Origin: UBA2377 sp964429385
GTDB lineage: Bacteria; Verrucomicrobiota; Verrucomicrobiia; Opitutales; Opitutaceae
Assembly: GCA_964429385.1 (NCBI GenBank)
Contig: CAYSBR010000005.1
Location: 1-64,000 of the forward strand
Length of the DNA stretch: 64,000 nucleotides
Reading direction: 5' to 3'
The position numbers were made by a program, and so were the translations under genes. This document shows positions 15,860 through 24,684 of the stretch, piece after piece. The notes below the pieces were generated by a model. It made no database searches, was not told where the DNA came from, and saw only the letters and a program-made list of their open reading frames with translations. Each line of letters starts with the position of its first letter. Position 1 is the stretch's first letter.

Positions 15860-17449
15860 TCAACGCGACGCCGCGGCGTCGGCCCGGCGCAGTTGGAGCT
15901 GGAGGTGGCTCAACTGCGCCTCCAATTCGTTCTGCGCCTCCACCTGGCTCTGGTATTTGAGCGCGAGCGTGGCATCGGCCGGATCGGCGGCCAGCAGCCG
16001 GCTGGCTCCGGCAATGGCCGTGTCCATGCGTTGAGCGCTGCGCAGGCGGTTGGCCTGCCCCTGCTCCAGATCGCGGCGCATGGCCGGGGCGAGATCGCGT
16101 TGCAGGCGTTCGAGAAAGCGTTCGGGCGAGCCGTCCGGCCCGGCGAGATGATGTTGGAGATTGGCCATCGTGGCCCGGGTTTCATGCGTGGTGAACAGGG
16201 TCGCCCCGCTCAGGGGGAAATCGTCCAGGTGGGGCATGAAGCCGCGCATTTCCTCCGGTGGCTCCACGCCGATGACCGTGGGCAGGTTGCGACTGACGCG
16301 GGTGAAGGTATCGCAGGAGCGGGCGCTGGTGAGGAAGCGCAGGAAGTCCAGCGCGTGTTCGGGGTGCCGCGAGGCGCGGGTGATCCCGAAGGCCCCGTAA
16401 CTGCCGAGACCGCCGTCGTTGCCGCGGCCGTGCATCTGCGGCCCGTAATACGGATCGGCCGGATCGGGCTGCGGGATGCGGACCGTCTCCAGGGGAAAAT
16501 CGACCGCATCGAGGACACTGCTCACCTGCAGGCTGAACCCGGCGAGCAGCACGGCGCGACCCTGGGCAAAGCGGAAATGGGCCTGGTCATGCTCGATCTG
16601 GGGAAAGCCCGGTGTGAGCAACCGGCTGGCGGCGTGGAGCAGGTGGGCGGCGGCGCGGGGCGCCGGATCGGCGAGGTTCCAGCCGCCTTGCAGGTAGGCG
16701 AGATAGAATTCGTCCACGCCGGCCGGCGGCAGTTGGGTCACCGGATTGAGGGAGGCGGCCAGCACCTGCGTCTGGGTGCGGAAGAGAAGGTCGAACAGCA
16801 GATGGCCGGTGAGCGAGGAGCCGGCGATGGGCTCGATCTCCTCGCCGGTGCGCCGGGCGTGGTCCCGCACTTCGGCGCAGAGCGTCTGCAATTCGCCGAA
16901 GGTCGCGGGGAGTTCCGTGCGACCGGTGGTGCGGAGCAGCAGATCGCGGTTCACATAAAAGCGGATCGTCACCGCAAACAGCGAGGCGCCGTAGCATTCA
17001 AAGGTTTCCGGGTCGAAGCCGGCCTGCATGCCGTCGTGGAAAGTGTTGCGCCACGGCGTGGCGGCGAGTGCGGTGCCGGCATTGTAGGGATTGGGCTGGG
17101 AGACCTCGGCGGTGATCGGACGAAAATAGCCCAGGTGGCGGCTGCCGCCGATGCCCTGGCCGATTTGCACGAGGTCCGGCGGACTGCCGCCGATGAGCTG
17201 GGTGGAGGTCCACTGCCGGTAGATGCGGGTCGGGACGGCGATCTGCTCGATACGCACGCCGGGATGGAGGGCCTCGTATTCCCGGGCGAGGGTGTCGAAG
17301 GCCTGGCGCACGCCCGGCTCCAGCTGCCAGTGGGAAAACCGCAGGGTGATGACATCCTCCGGTTCGGTCACGCGATGTGAACGGGCGACCTGCCAGAAGC
17401 ACACGATCAGCACCGTGCCGCCGAGGATGCCGGCCAGCCAGCGTTTCAT
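15860..17449 (-). CDS. Membrane-anchored ABC-type extracellular solute-binding protein (family 1, sugar-like)
   Basis: The 529-residue protein has an N-terminal membrane segment (WLAGILGGTVLIVCFWQVA) with no cysteine lipobox, so it is probably anchored by an uncleaved segment. The mature part opens VITLRFSHWQLEPGVRQAF and continues with GGSPPDLVQIGQG and FGITRASRHPEHALDFLRF, standard for family 1 sugar-binding proteins. A helical C-terminal extension of about 80 residues (YQSQVEAQNELEAQLSHLQL) adds a possible coiled coil. No permease or ATPase gene is nearby. Its start overlaps the stop of the preceding helical-repeat gene by four bases, so the two proteins are co-translated and probably act together. 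Confidence 0.78.
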   Translation of the reverse strand: MKRWLAGILGGTVLIVCFWQVARSHRVTEPEDVITLRFSHWQLEPGVRQAFDTLAREYEALHPGVRIEQIAVPTRIYRQWTSTQLIGGSPPDLVQIGQGIGGSRHLGYFRPITAEVSQPNPYNAGTALAATPWRNTFHDGMQAGFDPETFECYGASLFAVTIRFYVNRDLLLRTTGRTELPATFGELQTLCAEVRDHARRTGEEIEPIAGSSLTGHLLFDLLFRTQTQVLAASLNPVTQLPPAGVDEFYLAYLQGGWNLADPAPRAAAHLLHAASRLLTPGFPQIEHDQAHFRFAQGRAVLLAGFSLQVSSVLDAVDFPLETVRIPQPDPADPYYGPQMHGRGNDGGLGSYGAFGITRASRHPEHALDFLRFLTSARSCDTFTRVSRNLPTVIGVEPPEEMRGFMPHLDDFPLSGATLFTTHETRATMANLQHHLAGPDGSPERFLERLQRDLAPAMRRDLEQGQANRLRSAQRMDTAIAGASRLLAADPADATLALKYQSQVEAQNELEAQLSHLQLQLRRADAAASR

Positions 17450-18243
17450 GGCCGGGCCTCCTCCGCGAGCGCGAGCCGCCGTCGCTGGATTTCCGCGGTG
17501 GTGGTTTTCCGCGGAAACTCGGCGAGATAACGGTCGTAGTAATGTTGCGCTTCGTCCGTGTTACCCGAACGGCGGGCGCCTTCCGCCGCCTGCAGCAGCA
17601 ACACGGCCAGCCGGGGCGGGCGCACCACCAGGTTGTGCTCCAGGCAATACACGATGAGCGGGTGGGCCCGGTCGAAATCACCCTGGAGGCGGACCAGCGC
17701 ATCGGCCGCCACCAGCCGGGTGTCGCGGCGGGCTTCGGGTGAGCGCAGGTTGGGCAGCAGGGTGAGGACTTCGGCGAGATGCCGTTCCCATGCTTCCGGT
17801 GAGGCTTCGCGGTAAAGCAGCAGCAGCGCCAGCTTGGGCGCGGCGAGATCGGCGGCGGGGTGGCCGGCATGCGCGGCGAGCAGCGCACGGTAGCCCGCGA
17901 GGGCCGCGTCAGGATCGGGCTTGTCGGTGTGGAGTTGGTGCAGCCGGGCGAGATGGTAGGCGGCGGCGATGCCGATGTCGTCACCGGGGCTTTCCGCGCG
18001 CAACGCCTCCAGCCCGGCGCGCACGGTGGCGAACTGGCGCGCGGTGCGCGGCTGGCTGTTCAACAGCGCGAGCAGTTCGCCGTAGCGGGCCTCACGGCCC
18101 TCCAGCCGGGCGAAGTGGGTGCGGGCGGGCTTGGGGTTGAATGCGGCCAGCTCCTGCCATCCGGTCAGATGCGGATCGCTCCAGGCCAGGGTGGGTAACA
18201 GGCCGCAGCAGAACAAGGCGGCGAGGGGGCGCACGCGATTCAT
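17446..18243 (-). CDS. Exported helical-repeat (TPR-like) protein paired with the solute-binding protein
   Basis: The ATG at 18243 was chosen because it starts a signal peptide, MNRVRPLAALFCCGLLPTLA with a cut near AWS. The longer frame upstream is not protein-like. The 265-residue product is mostly amphipathic helices with TPR-like spacing, including AAAYHLARLHQLHTDKPDPD, AALAGYRALLAAHAGHPAAD and TDEAQHYYDRYLAEFPRKTT. It overlaps the downstream solute-binding-protein gene by four bases. This suggests a periplasmic scaffold or partner for that protein. No specific family was recognised. Confidence 0.68.
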   Translation of the reverse strand: MNRVRPLAALFCCGLLPTLAWSDPHLTGWQELAAFNPKPARTHFARLEGREARYGELLALLNSQPRTARQFATVRAGLEALRAESPGDDIGIAAAYHLARLHQLHTDKPDPDAALAGYRALLAAHAGHPAADLAAPKLALLLLYREASPEAWERHLAEVLTLLPNLRSPEARRDTRLVAADALVRLQGDFDRAHPLIVYCLEHNLVVRPPRLAVLLLQAAEGARRSGNTDEAQHYYDRYLAEFPRKTTTAEIQRRRLALAEEARP

Positions 18244-18431
18244 CACAGGCCGCCACGCTGGGCCGACGTCGCGGCATGACGAGCCTGAAACAGCGACCGG
18301 CGGTGATTTGTGCCGGACGCGCGGGCCGGCTTCATCATGCGGCGCCGATCCCGCGGGCCGTGGCGGAATCCACAACCGCGGGATGAGCCGGGCAGAGGGT
18401 CAACCGACGGGGCGCCGATGGGGCGCCACGG

Positions 18432-20555
18432 TCAGCGACCGGCGAGGGGTGCGAGGGACAGCTCGGGGCACTCGACCGATCCGGCGGAAACGGCCAGTGC
18501 CACGGCGCCGCCGTCAAGCCAGGCGGGCACGGCCGCGGTCTTGAGCAGCGTGCGACCGTCAACGGCCACACTGCAGGTGGTGCCCTTCACCGTCAGCTCG
18601 ACGCGGCGGGTCTGTTCCCGCGGCCAGGCATACTTGGCGGAGGCGAGCACGCGGTCGCGGCCCCCGAGGCGGGCGACAATTTTGACCTGCCGGGTGTCGA
18701 ACCGCACGGAGACATGGCGTTCCAGCCCTTGCCAGCGCGCGGCGAGTCCCCAGAGCGCGGCGATGCGCGGGCGCAGGGTGGCCTTGAGGGTGTAGTCCTG
18801 CCACTCGCGCTCGCCTTGGGCGAAGAAGCCGAGGCCGTCTTCCTGATAGATGAGCAGGCGGTCGCTGTAACGGCGGATGCCGGTGCACGCCTCGACCCAG
18901 GTGCCGGCCGCATTTGGATCGGCGGAGAAGGGCAGCAGCTGGGTCCGCGGGGCGTCGGCCCAGGTCAGGTGATCGAGGATCAGCCGGGCGGGGGCGGCGG
19001 CGGTGAACTCCACGCCGACGGAGAGGATGGGGCGCGGCACCTGGGCGGGAATTTTCCAGCGGAGGGTGGCCTGGCGGCCCGCCGCGAGGGCGCGGGCGGG
19101 AGCGTGAACGAATTCCATTTTCCCTGCGGGCGTGCGCACGGCGATCACGAGCCGAACGGAAAGCGCCGCGGCGTTTTCCGCCGGGGCGGCGACGCGGGCG
19201 GAAACGAGGTGGCCCGGATGCAGGGTCGGGCAGGCCACGAAGTTGTAGCTGGTGGCGCTCTCGGTGAAGGTGTCGAGCGGGGCGAAGGTGGCGGTGAGGG
19301 CGCGGGCGGGACGGTCGGCCCCGGTGGCGCCGCACGCGTTGAGCTCGAGCTGCCGGCCGGTGGGATTGGCGATGACCAGCGGCGCGCCGGCGGGATCGGC
19401 GAGGAAGCCCTGCACGGCGCCGGGCTGGGCGAAGTGAAAACGGGCGCCGGCCTTGGGGGCGGTGTAGGCCAGTTTCCGCATGCGGTGGGCCGCCAGCACG
19501 ATGGCATCGGTCTCGCGCACGGCGTCGGAGATCGCGCGCGCGCCGTCGGCGGTGGGCAGGTAGAGCCGGTCGGCGACGGGGCCGCGCCAGTCGGGTCCGC
19601 CTTCGAGCGCGGCGAGGCCGCCGCGCACGGCGAGGATGCAGCCGACGTTGCCGGAGTTGCAGTCGGTGTCGTAGCCGGCGGTGTTGACGATCGTCATCGC
19701 GCGATGGAAATCCCCCTGGCTGTAGAGCAGCGCGAGGATGATGAGCGCGTGGTTGGGGATCATGTGGCAGCCGCCGGGGTAGATGCCGTAGCCGTAGGTC
19801 TGCTGGATGCGCTTCAGGGTCTTGCGCCAGTCGCCGTCGGCCGCGTGCCAGCGGCGCACGTCGGCGATCATGCGGGCGAGCTCGCAACGCTTCGGGATGA
19901 AAGCGAGGGCGCCGTCGATGAGCGTGTCGATGTCCGGCCCGTCAAAGGCGAGCGCGACCATGGCGGCGACCATCTGGGCGCCGTGGATGGCGGTGCCGTC
20001 GTGGGAGACGGAGCCGGCGCGGGCGGCGAGGTCCGCCGCCTGCCCGGGGTCGCCGGGGCAGATCAGGCCCCAGCCGTCGATGAAGATCTGCGCGCCGATC
20101 TGCTCGGCGACGGTCGCGCCGTTGAGCGCGATGGAGCCGGAGCGCGGCGCGGGGATGCCGGACTTGAGCCGATACCAGGCGGTGTGCTCGGAGGAGACGC
20201 CGATGCCGCCCCACCAAAGGATGGTGCGATGGGGGAGGAGGTAGTTGAGCCAGGTGCGGCCGATGTCGGCGGCGGTCAGCCGGCGGGCATCGAAGCCATG
20301 ATCGGCCAGGGCGCGCAGGAAGGTGAAGGTGCCGGAGATGTCGTCATCGGTGACGATGAGGGGCTTGCCGAGGCGTTCGTGGACGTAGCCGGTGATTTCA
20401 CCGAGTTCGCTTTCGATGCGGGCGTGCGACCACTGTTCGAAAGGGCGGCCGAGATAGACGCCGATGATTTTGCCAAGGACGCCGGCGTAAACGCGGGCGG
20501 AGTAATCGTGAGGAAGGGCCATGGAAAGGAGTGTGGGTTTGGCAAGGTCCGGCAT
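18432..20555 (-). CDS. ADP-ribosylglycohydrolase-family protein with a C-terminal carbohydrate-binding-like domain
   Basis: The 707-residue protein has the ADP-ribosyl-glycohydrolase fold in its first 340 residues. It opens YAGVLGKIIGVYLGRPFEQW, has the metal site LIVTDDDISGTFTFL, and the second metal site AGYDTDCNSGNVGCIL. Residues 340-500 are beta-rich. The last 200 residues resemble a LamG/3-keto-disaccharide-hydrolase-like sandwich (WQDYTLKATLRPR and onwards). This two-part architecture in Verrucomicrobia and Planctomycetes sits in sugar-degradation regions, so the glycohydrolase may act on a nucleoside or sugar conjugate rather than on protein. The start could be 20555 or the ATG at 20522; neither has a ribosome site. 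It shares the minus strand with the upstream carbohydrate genes. Confidence 0.8.
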   Translation of the reverse strand: MPDLAKPTLLSMALPHDYSARVYAGVLGKIIGVYLGRPFEQWSHARIESELGEITGYVHERLGKPLIVTDDDISGTFTFLRALADHGFDARRLTAADIGRTWLNYLLPHRTILWWGGIGVSSEHTAWYRLKSGIPAPRSGSIALNGATVAEQIGAQIFIDGWGLICPGDPGQAADLAARAGSVSHDGTAIHGAQMVAAMVALAFDGPDIDTLIDGALAFIPKRCELARMIADVRRWHAADGDWRKTLKRIQQTYGYGIYPGGCHMIPNHALIILALLYSQGDFHRAMTIVNTAGYDTDCNSGNVGCILAVRGGLAALEGGPDWRGPVADRLYLPTADGARAISDAVRETDAIVLAAHRMRKLAYTAPKAGARFHFAQPGAVQGFLADPAGAPLVIANPTGRQLELNACGATGADRPARALTATFAPLDTFTESATSYNFVACPTLHPGHLVSARVAAPAENAAALSVRLVIAVRTPAGKMEFVHAPARALAAGRQATLRWKIPAQVPRPILSVGVEFTAAAPARLILDHLTWADAPRTQLLPFSADPNAAGTWVEACTGIRRYSDRLLIYQEDGLGFFAQGEREWQDYTLKATLRPRIAALWGLAARWQGLERHVSVRFDTRQVKIVARLGGRDRVLASAKYAWPREQTRRVELTVKGTTCSVAVDGRTLLKTAAVPAWLDGGAVALAVSAGSVECPELSLAPLAGR

Positions 20556-20728
20556 CGGGGGCGAGGGTTATCTGCTGCCGCCGGCAGTCATGCCGACTGC
20601 AAGGGGCGGGCCGCCGGGTTCGTGCGATCTGCGCGAAAGAAAATCGGGCACAAAAACCGGGTTGTTGGCCATCAGCGGTTTGGCGCGCTCGGCCGGGTTG
20701 GCACGGGCATTGCGATAGATAAGCCGCT

Positions 20729-21094
20729 ATGAAAACCAAAAATACCCTTATCAAGTCCCTCCTCGGTTTTGCGTTTGCCGGTGCGATGATTGCACCGTTG
20801 GCAATGGTGGCGGCGGAGACGCAGCCCGAGCGCCCCATCGTCGCCCCGGGTGAACGTGAACGGCCGGCGGAGCAGGAAGTCGTGACCGGCCAGGTGTCGG
20901 CCAAGACCGCCACGAATCTTGTGGTGGACGGACGCACGGTGCAGCTCGCGAGCTCGACGGGCTTCGTCAAGAACGGCCGGATGATCAGCTCGGACGAGGT
21001 CCGGGCGGGTGATTCGGTGCGTGTGCGCGCCACCGCGGCGGCGGACGGGAACCTCACGGCGGTCACCGTCGAGGTCCTTGAATCGAAGGAATAA
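20729..21094 (+). CDS. Small exported protein with a DUF5666-like beta-barrel domain
   Basis: The 121-residue protein has a signal peptide (MKTKNTLIKSLLGFAFAGAM and onwards, cut near VAA-E). A Pro/Glu-rich linker (RPIVAPGERERPAEQE) follows. The mature domain VVTGQVSAKTATNLVVDGRT, then GDSVRVRATAAADGNLTA, shows the short beta-strand pattern of DUF5666-type OB-fold proteins. It probably sits in the periplasm. A strong terminator follows at 21124-21153. Its function is unknown. It is a single-gene unit between two minus-strand genes. Confidence 0.68.
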   Translation: MKTKNTLIKSLLGFAFAGAMIAPLAMVAAETQPERPIVAPGERERPAEQEVVTGQVSAKTATNLVVDGRTVQLASSTGFVKNGRMISSDEVRAGDSVRVRATAAADGNLTAVTVEVLESKE

Positions 21095-21123
21095 GGTTTG
21101 CTCCCCGCGGAGTGACCCAAAAC

Positions 21124-21155
21124 AAACCGCCGCCGGAATTCCGGCGGCGGTTTTT
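21124..21155 (+). terminator. Rho-independent terminator, strong GC palindrome
   Basis: AAACCGCCGCCGG (21124-21136) pairs perfectly with CCGGCGGCGGTTT (21141-21153) around the loop AATT, and two more T residues follow. It lies 30 bases after the small exported-protein gene. The A-run on its left side gives it a second orientation, so it can also end transcription of the convergent thioredoxin gene at 21183-21611. Confidence 0.9.
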
Positions 21156-21182
21156 GCGTTGAAAGAAAAACGGCGGGGCGGC

Positions 21183-21611
21183 TCAGCCTTCGAGTTCTTC
21201 GAGCCAGGCGATCACCATTTTGCGGGCATCCTGACCGTCTGCGATCTGCTGGCCGTTCGGGCCGAAGACCTTGAAGTAGGGGATGCTGGACATGCCGTAT
21301 TGCTTGGCCACGGGGGAACCCCAATCAATGCCGCGCACGTCGGGCCGGTTGATGTCCACCTTGAGCACGACGATGTCGTCGCGGGAGGCGTGCAGCTTGT
21401 CGAGGTAGGGGTTGATGGCGCGGCAGGGCGGGCAGTAGTCGCTGGTGAAGTCCACGACGATGGTTTTGCCGGCGACGAAGTGCCGGGTGATGTCCACTTC
21501 CTGACCGAAGGCGATGCGCTCGGGCTTGTCGGCCTTGGCGCGCGCGAGGGCGGCGGTGGAGAGGGCGAGCGCGGTGAGCGCCACGGTGCAGAGGAGGAGG
21601 ATACGTTTCAT
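21183..21611 (-). CDS. Exported thioredoxin-like protein
   Basis: The ATG at 21611 gives 142 residues with a signal peptide (MKRILLLCTVALTALALSTA, cut near ALA-R). The redox motif is in DFTSDYCPPCRAINPYLDKL (Cys60, Cys63), followed by VVLKVDINRP and the cis-proline region MSSIPYFKVFGPNGQ. The fold is a standard thioredoxin, the size of periplasmic thiol reductants or TlpA-like proteins but without the TlpA insert. It probably reduces or carries disulfides in the periplasm. The predicted frame upstream of the ATG is low-complexity and not coding. Confidence 0.85.
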   Translation of the reverse strand: MKRILLLCTVALTALALSTAALARAKADKPERIAFGQEVDITRHFVAGKTIVVDFTSDYCPPCRAINPYLDKLHASRDDIVVLKVDINRPDVRGIDWGSPVAKQYGMSSIPYFKVFGPNGQQIADGQDARKMVIAWLEELEG

Positions 21612-21696
21612 TTTTTGAGGAGGATTCAGGTTAGGATTGGAGGAGGGTTGATGTAATCGCAAATGATTCGGCAAATTCCATGCCAACCTCATCCCA

Positions 21697-23613
21697 TTAA
21701 TGCCAGGAGGGGAAGGCGTTTGCCGCGAACTCCAGATGCAGGTCCAGGGTGAGGGCGCGGTGGGTTCCGTGGATTCGCCAGCCTTGGGCGGTGCGGTTGA
21801 GTGCCAGCCGGCCGTGGGCGGCGCCGTGCGGAGCGGCGGTGCACACGGTGAGCAGCGTGTGGGTGAGGGCCGGGGCGGAGGTGACTTCGGCGAAGGGGTA
21901 GCGGCCCCCGGCTTCCGGCAGGGGCAGTTGTCCCGCTGACGCCGTGCAGCCGCCCGCGGCGGCGAGGGTGGCCTGCAAGGTCGCGTGAGGCCGGGTGATG
22001 GTGAAGCCACTGTCCGCCGCCGTGACCTGGCCGCGATCGTCGTTGTTATACACCTGCCAGCGGGTCTGCACCGGCAGCGCGGTGGTGAGGGCCACTTCGT
22101 CGGCGACGATCAGCACGTCCGGTTTGAGGAAGAGCACGCTGCGCCGCACGAGCGTGGCCGGCAGGCCGGCGCGCTGGTAGGCGTCGGTCGCATCGCTGAC
22201 CGCCCACATGCGGTCGGGGCCGGTCTGGTGGACGACGAGGCGGGCCTCCGCGGTGGAGGCGTTGGTGCCCTCTTCTCCGTTGTGATACACATGGCCGCGA
22301 CCATCAATGAGCAGGGCGGTGTGGGCGGACGGGAGCCGCAGGAGCCACTTGGGATCGGTGGGCCAGTAATGGGCCTTGAGCGGATCGTTGAGCAGGCGTT
22401 CGCCGTGGGCGGCGAAGAGCAGGCTGTTGCGGTCGGCGTGCTCGTGATTCTCCGGCGCGCCGCTGCGGAAGGCGAGGACGGCGTCCCCGGCCTCCCAGCC
22501 GGAGCGCGAGACCACGATGCCGGGGAAGAGCACGCGATCCTGCGCGAGGTTGGCATCCCGCTGCGGCGGCACGGTGGCGTCGAACCAGATCGCGGCGTAG
22601 GCGTTGACGGCGGTGTCGCGCAGGCAGCCCGGCTGGAGCACGAGCTGATTGGCCTGGGAATCGCGGAAGGTGCGCCCGATCCAGGCGAGCGGTTCCGCGC
22701 CGCTGGTGAGAAACGCGTCGCCGATGTTCAGGCAGCCGTCGGGCTTGTCGTGGGTGGGCAGGGTGACGGTCTGCACATACCGGGCCATGGCGGGGAAATC
22801 ACAGACCTGGCGCAGGTCGATGCCGAAGTGGCGGTGCAGCAGGTCCACCGTCATGATGAAATAGGTGAAGGTGAAGTGCCAGTAGTCCGGCCCCTCGGGA
22901 AACACCCCGTCCGCCGGCAGGCGCGAGGCGAAGAGGCGCAGGCTGTCCGCCGCCTGCGCGGCCCAGCGCCCGGCGCGCGGGTCGGCGGGGCCGAGATGGG
23001 CGGCTGCCGCGGCGAGGCCGGAGGTGGCGATTACGCGCAGGTTGTTGCGGTCAAGAATCGCGGGCCAGCGGCTGACATCCACCTTGAAGTAACCGGTCAT
23101 CTCCGGATCCATGCTCCAGCCGATCACCTGATCGTGGTGGGTCATACCGAAGACGGCGCGTTCGGCGGCCGGGCCGGTTTCCTCCGCGATGAACCGGTCG
23201 AGCCGGGCGCGCAGTTCCGGGTCGAGCGCCGCGCCCAGCCAGTCGGCGGCGAGCACGGCGGCGATGGAGGTCGAGCCGTTGCGCATGATGCCCACGGTGT
23301 CGCGGCCGGCTTCGAGGAACCAGTCCCAGCGGCGGTAGGCGAGCATCCGCTCCAGCGCGAGATGGGCGAGGGCGGTGTGCTCCGGTGCGGGCGCAAACAC
23401 ATGGAGGAAGGCGGCGCGCAGCAGGATGTTGTCGGCCCGGGCGAGATCGCGCACGGGCTCGTTGAGCTTGAGCTCCTCGCGCAGGAAGCGTTCGTCCGCC
23501 GCCTGGTCGGCGCCGCGCGCCGCGTCCCAGAAGACGGCGAACTCGGGCCGCGCCAGCGTGGCGCGGATGCGGGGCAGATCGGAGGCGTCAAAAAGCAGGG
23601 TGGGGGCGGGCAT
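21697..23613 (-). CDS. Heparinase II/III-family protein, second copy
   Basis: The ATG at 23613 gives 638 residues; the longer frame starting at 23715 adds an unlikely leader. Residues 1-330 are the helical toroid (starting TLLFDASDLPRIRATLARPE). The beta-sandwich has the family motif APENHEHADRNSLLFAAHGE with adjacent LLNDPLKAHYW. It is clearly divergent from the 760-residue family member at 2544-4826, sharing fold but little sequence. No signal peptide is seen. The PfkB sugar kinase starts divergently 114 bases away. Substrate cannot be assigned. Confidence 0.78.
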   Translation of the reverse strand: MPAPTLLFDASDLPRIRATLARPEFAVFWDAARGADQAADERFLREELKLNEPVRDLARADNILLRAAFLHVFAPAPEHTALAHLALERMLAYRRWDWFLEAGRDTVGIMRNGSTSIAAVLAADWLGAALDPELRARLDRFIAEETGPAAERAVFGMTHHDQVIGWSMDPEMTGYFKVDVSRWPAILDRNNLRVIATSGLAAAAAHLGPADPRAGRWAAQAADSLRLFASRLPADGVFPEGPDYWHFTFTYFIMTVDLLHRHFGIDLRQVCDFPAMARYVQTVTLPTHDKPDGCLNIGDAFLTSGAEPLAWIGRTFRDSQANQLVLQPGCLRDTAVNAYAAIWFDATVPPQRDANLAQDRVLFPGIVVSRSGWEAGDAVLAFRSGAPENHEHADRNSLLFAAHGERLLNDPLKAHYWPTDPKWLLRLPSAHTALLIDGRGHVYHNGEEGTNASTAEARLVVHQTGPDRMWAVSDATDAYQRAGLPATLVRRSVLFLKPDVLIVADEVALTTALPVQTRWQVYNNDDRGQVTAADSGFTITRPHATLQATLAAAGGCTASAGQLPLPEAGGRYPFAEVTSAPALTHTLLTVCTAAPHGAAHGRLALNRTAQGWRIHGTHRALTLDLHLEFAANAFPSWH

Positions 23614-23727
23614 CAAATTCAGCCCTGCACTGCGAAGCCGTGGCGAGCAAAAGGAAAATGCGCGACGGGCCCCTGGCACGAGAAGGAATTCTCTTCGCTT
23701 TTGAAGCCGGACCACCGAAAAAAAGGC

Positions 23728-24672
23728 ATGTCAACGTTGTTGGTCCCTCCTGCACTGAGCCCCCGGATTATTGTCCTGGGTTCGTTGAATATCGACCGTC
23801 TCTGGCGCGTGGCCCGTCTGCCGGGGGCGGGGGAAACCGTGATCGCCTTGGAGACGCGCAACGACTTCGGCGGGAAGGGCGCCAACCAGGCGGTGGCCGC
23901 CGGTCTGCAAGGGGCGCGGGTTTCCCTGGTCGGCGCGGTGGGGGATGATGCGGACGGGCGGAGCTATCGCGCCCACCTGGCCGACCGCGGACTGGATGTG
24001 ACGTGGCTGACGACGTGCGCGGAGGCGCCGACGGGGTCGGCGCATGTGTATGTGGATGACCGGGGCGAAAACCAGATCGTGGTGCACGGCGGGGCGAATG
24101 CCCGGCTCGGGACCGGATTGGTGCGCGAGGCGCTGGCCGCCCTGCTCCCCGGTTGCGCGGCGCTGCTGGTGCAGTTGGAGAGTCCGTTGCCGGCGGCGCG
24201 GGCGGCGTTGCGGCTCGCGGCCGACGCCGGGGTGCCGGGCGTGTTGAACGCTTCGCCTTTTCATCCGGATTTCACCTGGGACATCCCGATCGACACGGTG
24301 ATCGTGAACGAGCACGAGATGGCGGCGTTCTTCGGCCGTTCGGCGGCGGCGCTGGCGGGGGCGGAGCCGGCGGCCCGGGTGGATTTCCTGAGCGCGCACC
24401 GGATCGGCAATCTGATCGTGACGCAGGGCGGCGAGCCGACGCTGCACTTTGCCGGCGGGGCGATGCGGACGGTGGCGACGCATCCGGTGACGCCGCGGGA
24501 CACCGTCGGCGCGGGCGACACCTTCGCGGGGGCCTTCACCGTGCGGCGGGCGGAGGGCCGGCCGTGGGAGGAGACAATCCGCCGGGCGAACATCGCGGCG
24601 GCGCTGGCCACGCTGGCCCTTGGCGCGCAGGCGGCCATGCCGGCGCGGGCCACGGTGGACGCCGTCGGTTGA
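23728..24672 (+). CDS. rbsK: Ribokinase / PfkB-family sugar kinase
   Basis: The ATG at 23728 gives 314 residues. The opening IIVLGSLNIDRLWRVARLPG, then NDFGGKGANQAVAAGLQGA, is the ribokinase N-terminal signature with the GGKGANQA sugar-binding loop. The C-terminal PfkB motif is VTPRDTVGAGDTFAGAFT with the catalytic Asp (GAGD). It phosphorylates a free sugar, probably ribose or a related pentose, with ATP in the cytoplasm. The protein is closest to RbsK in layout, but the true substrate may differ because there is no ribose transporter nearby. Confidence 0.8.
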   Translation: MSTLLVPPALSPRIIVLGSLNIDRLWRVARLPGAGETVIALETRNDFGGKGANQAVAAGLQGARVSLVGAVGDDADGRSYRAHLADRGLDVTWLTTCAEAPTGSAHVYVDDRGENQIVVHGGANARLGTGLVREALAALLPGCAALLVQLESPLPAARAALRLAADAGVPGVLNASPFHPDFTWDIPIDTVIVNEHEMAAFFGRSAAALAGAEPAARVDFLSAHRIGNLIVTQGGEPTLHFAGGAMRTVATHPVTPRDTVGAGDTFAGAFTVRRAEGRPWEETIRRANIAAALATLALGAQAAMPARATVDAVG

Positions 24673-24684
24673 GGCCCGGTGGGG

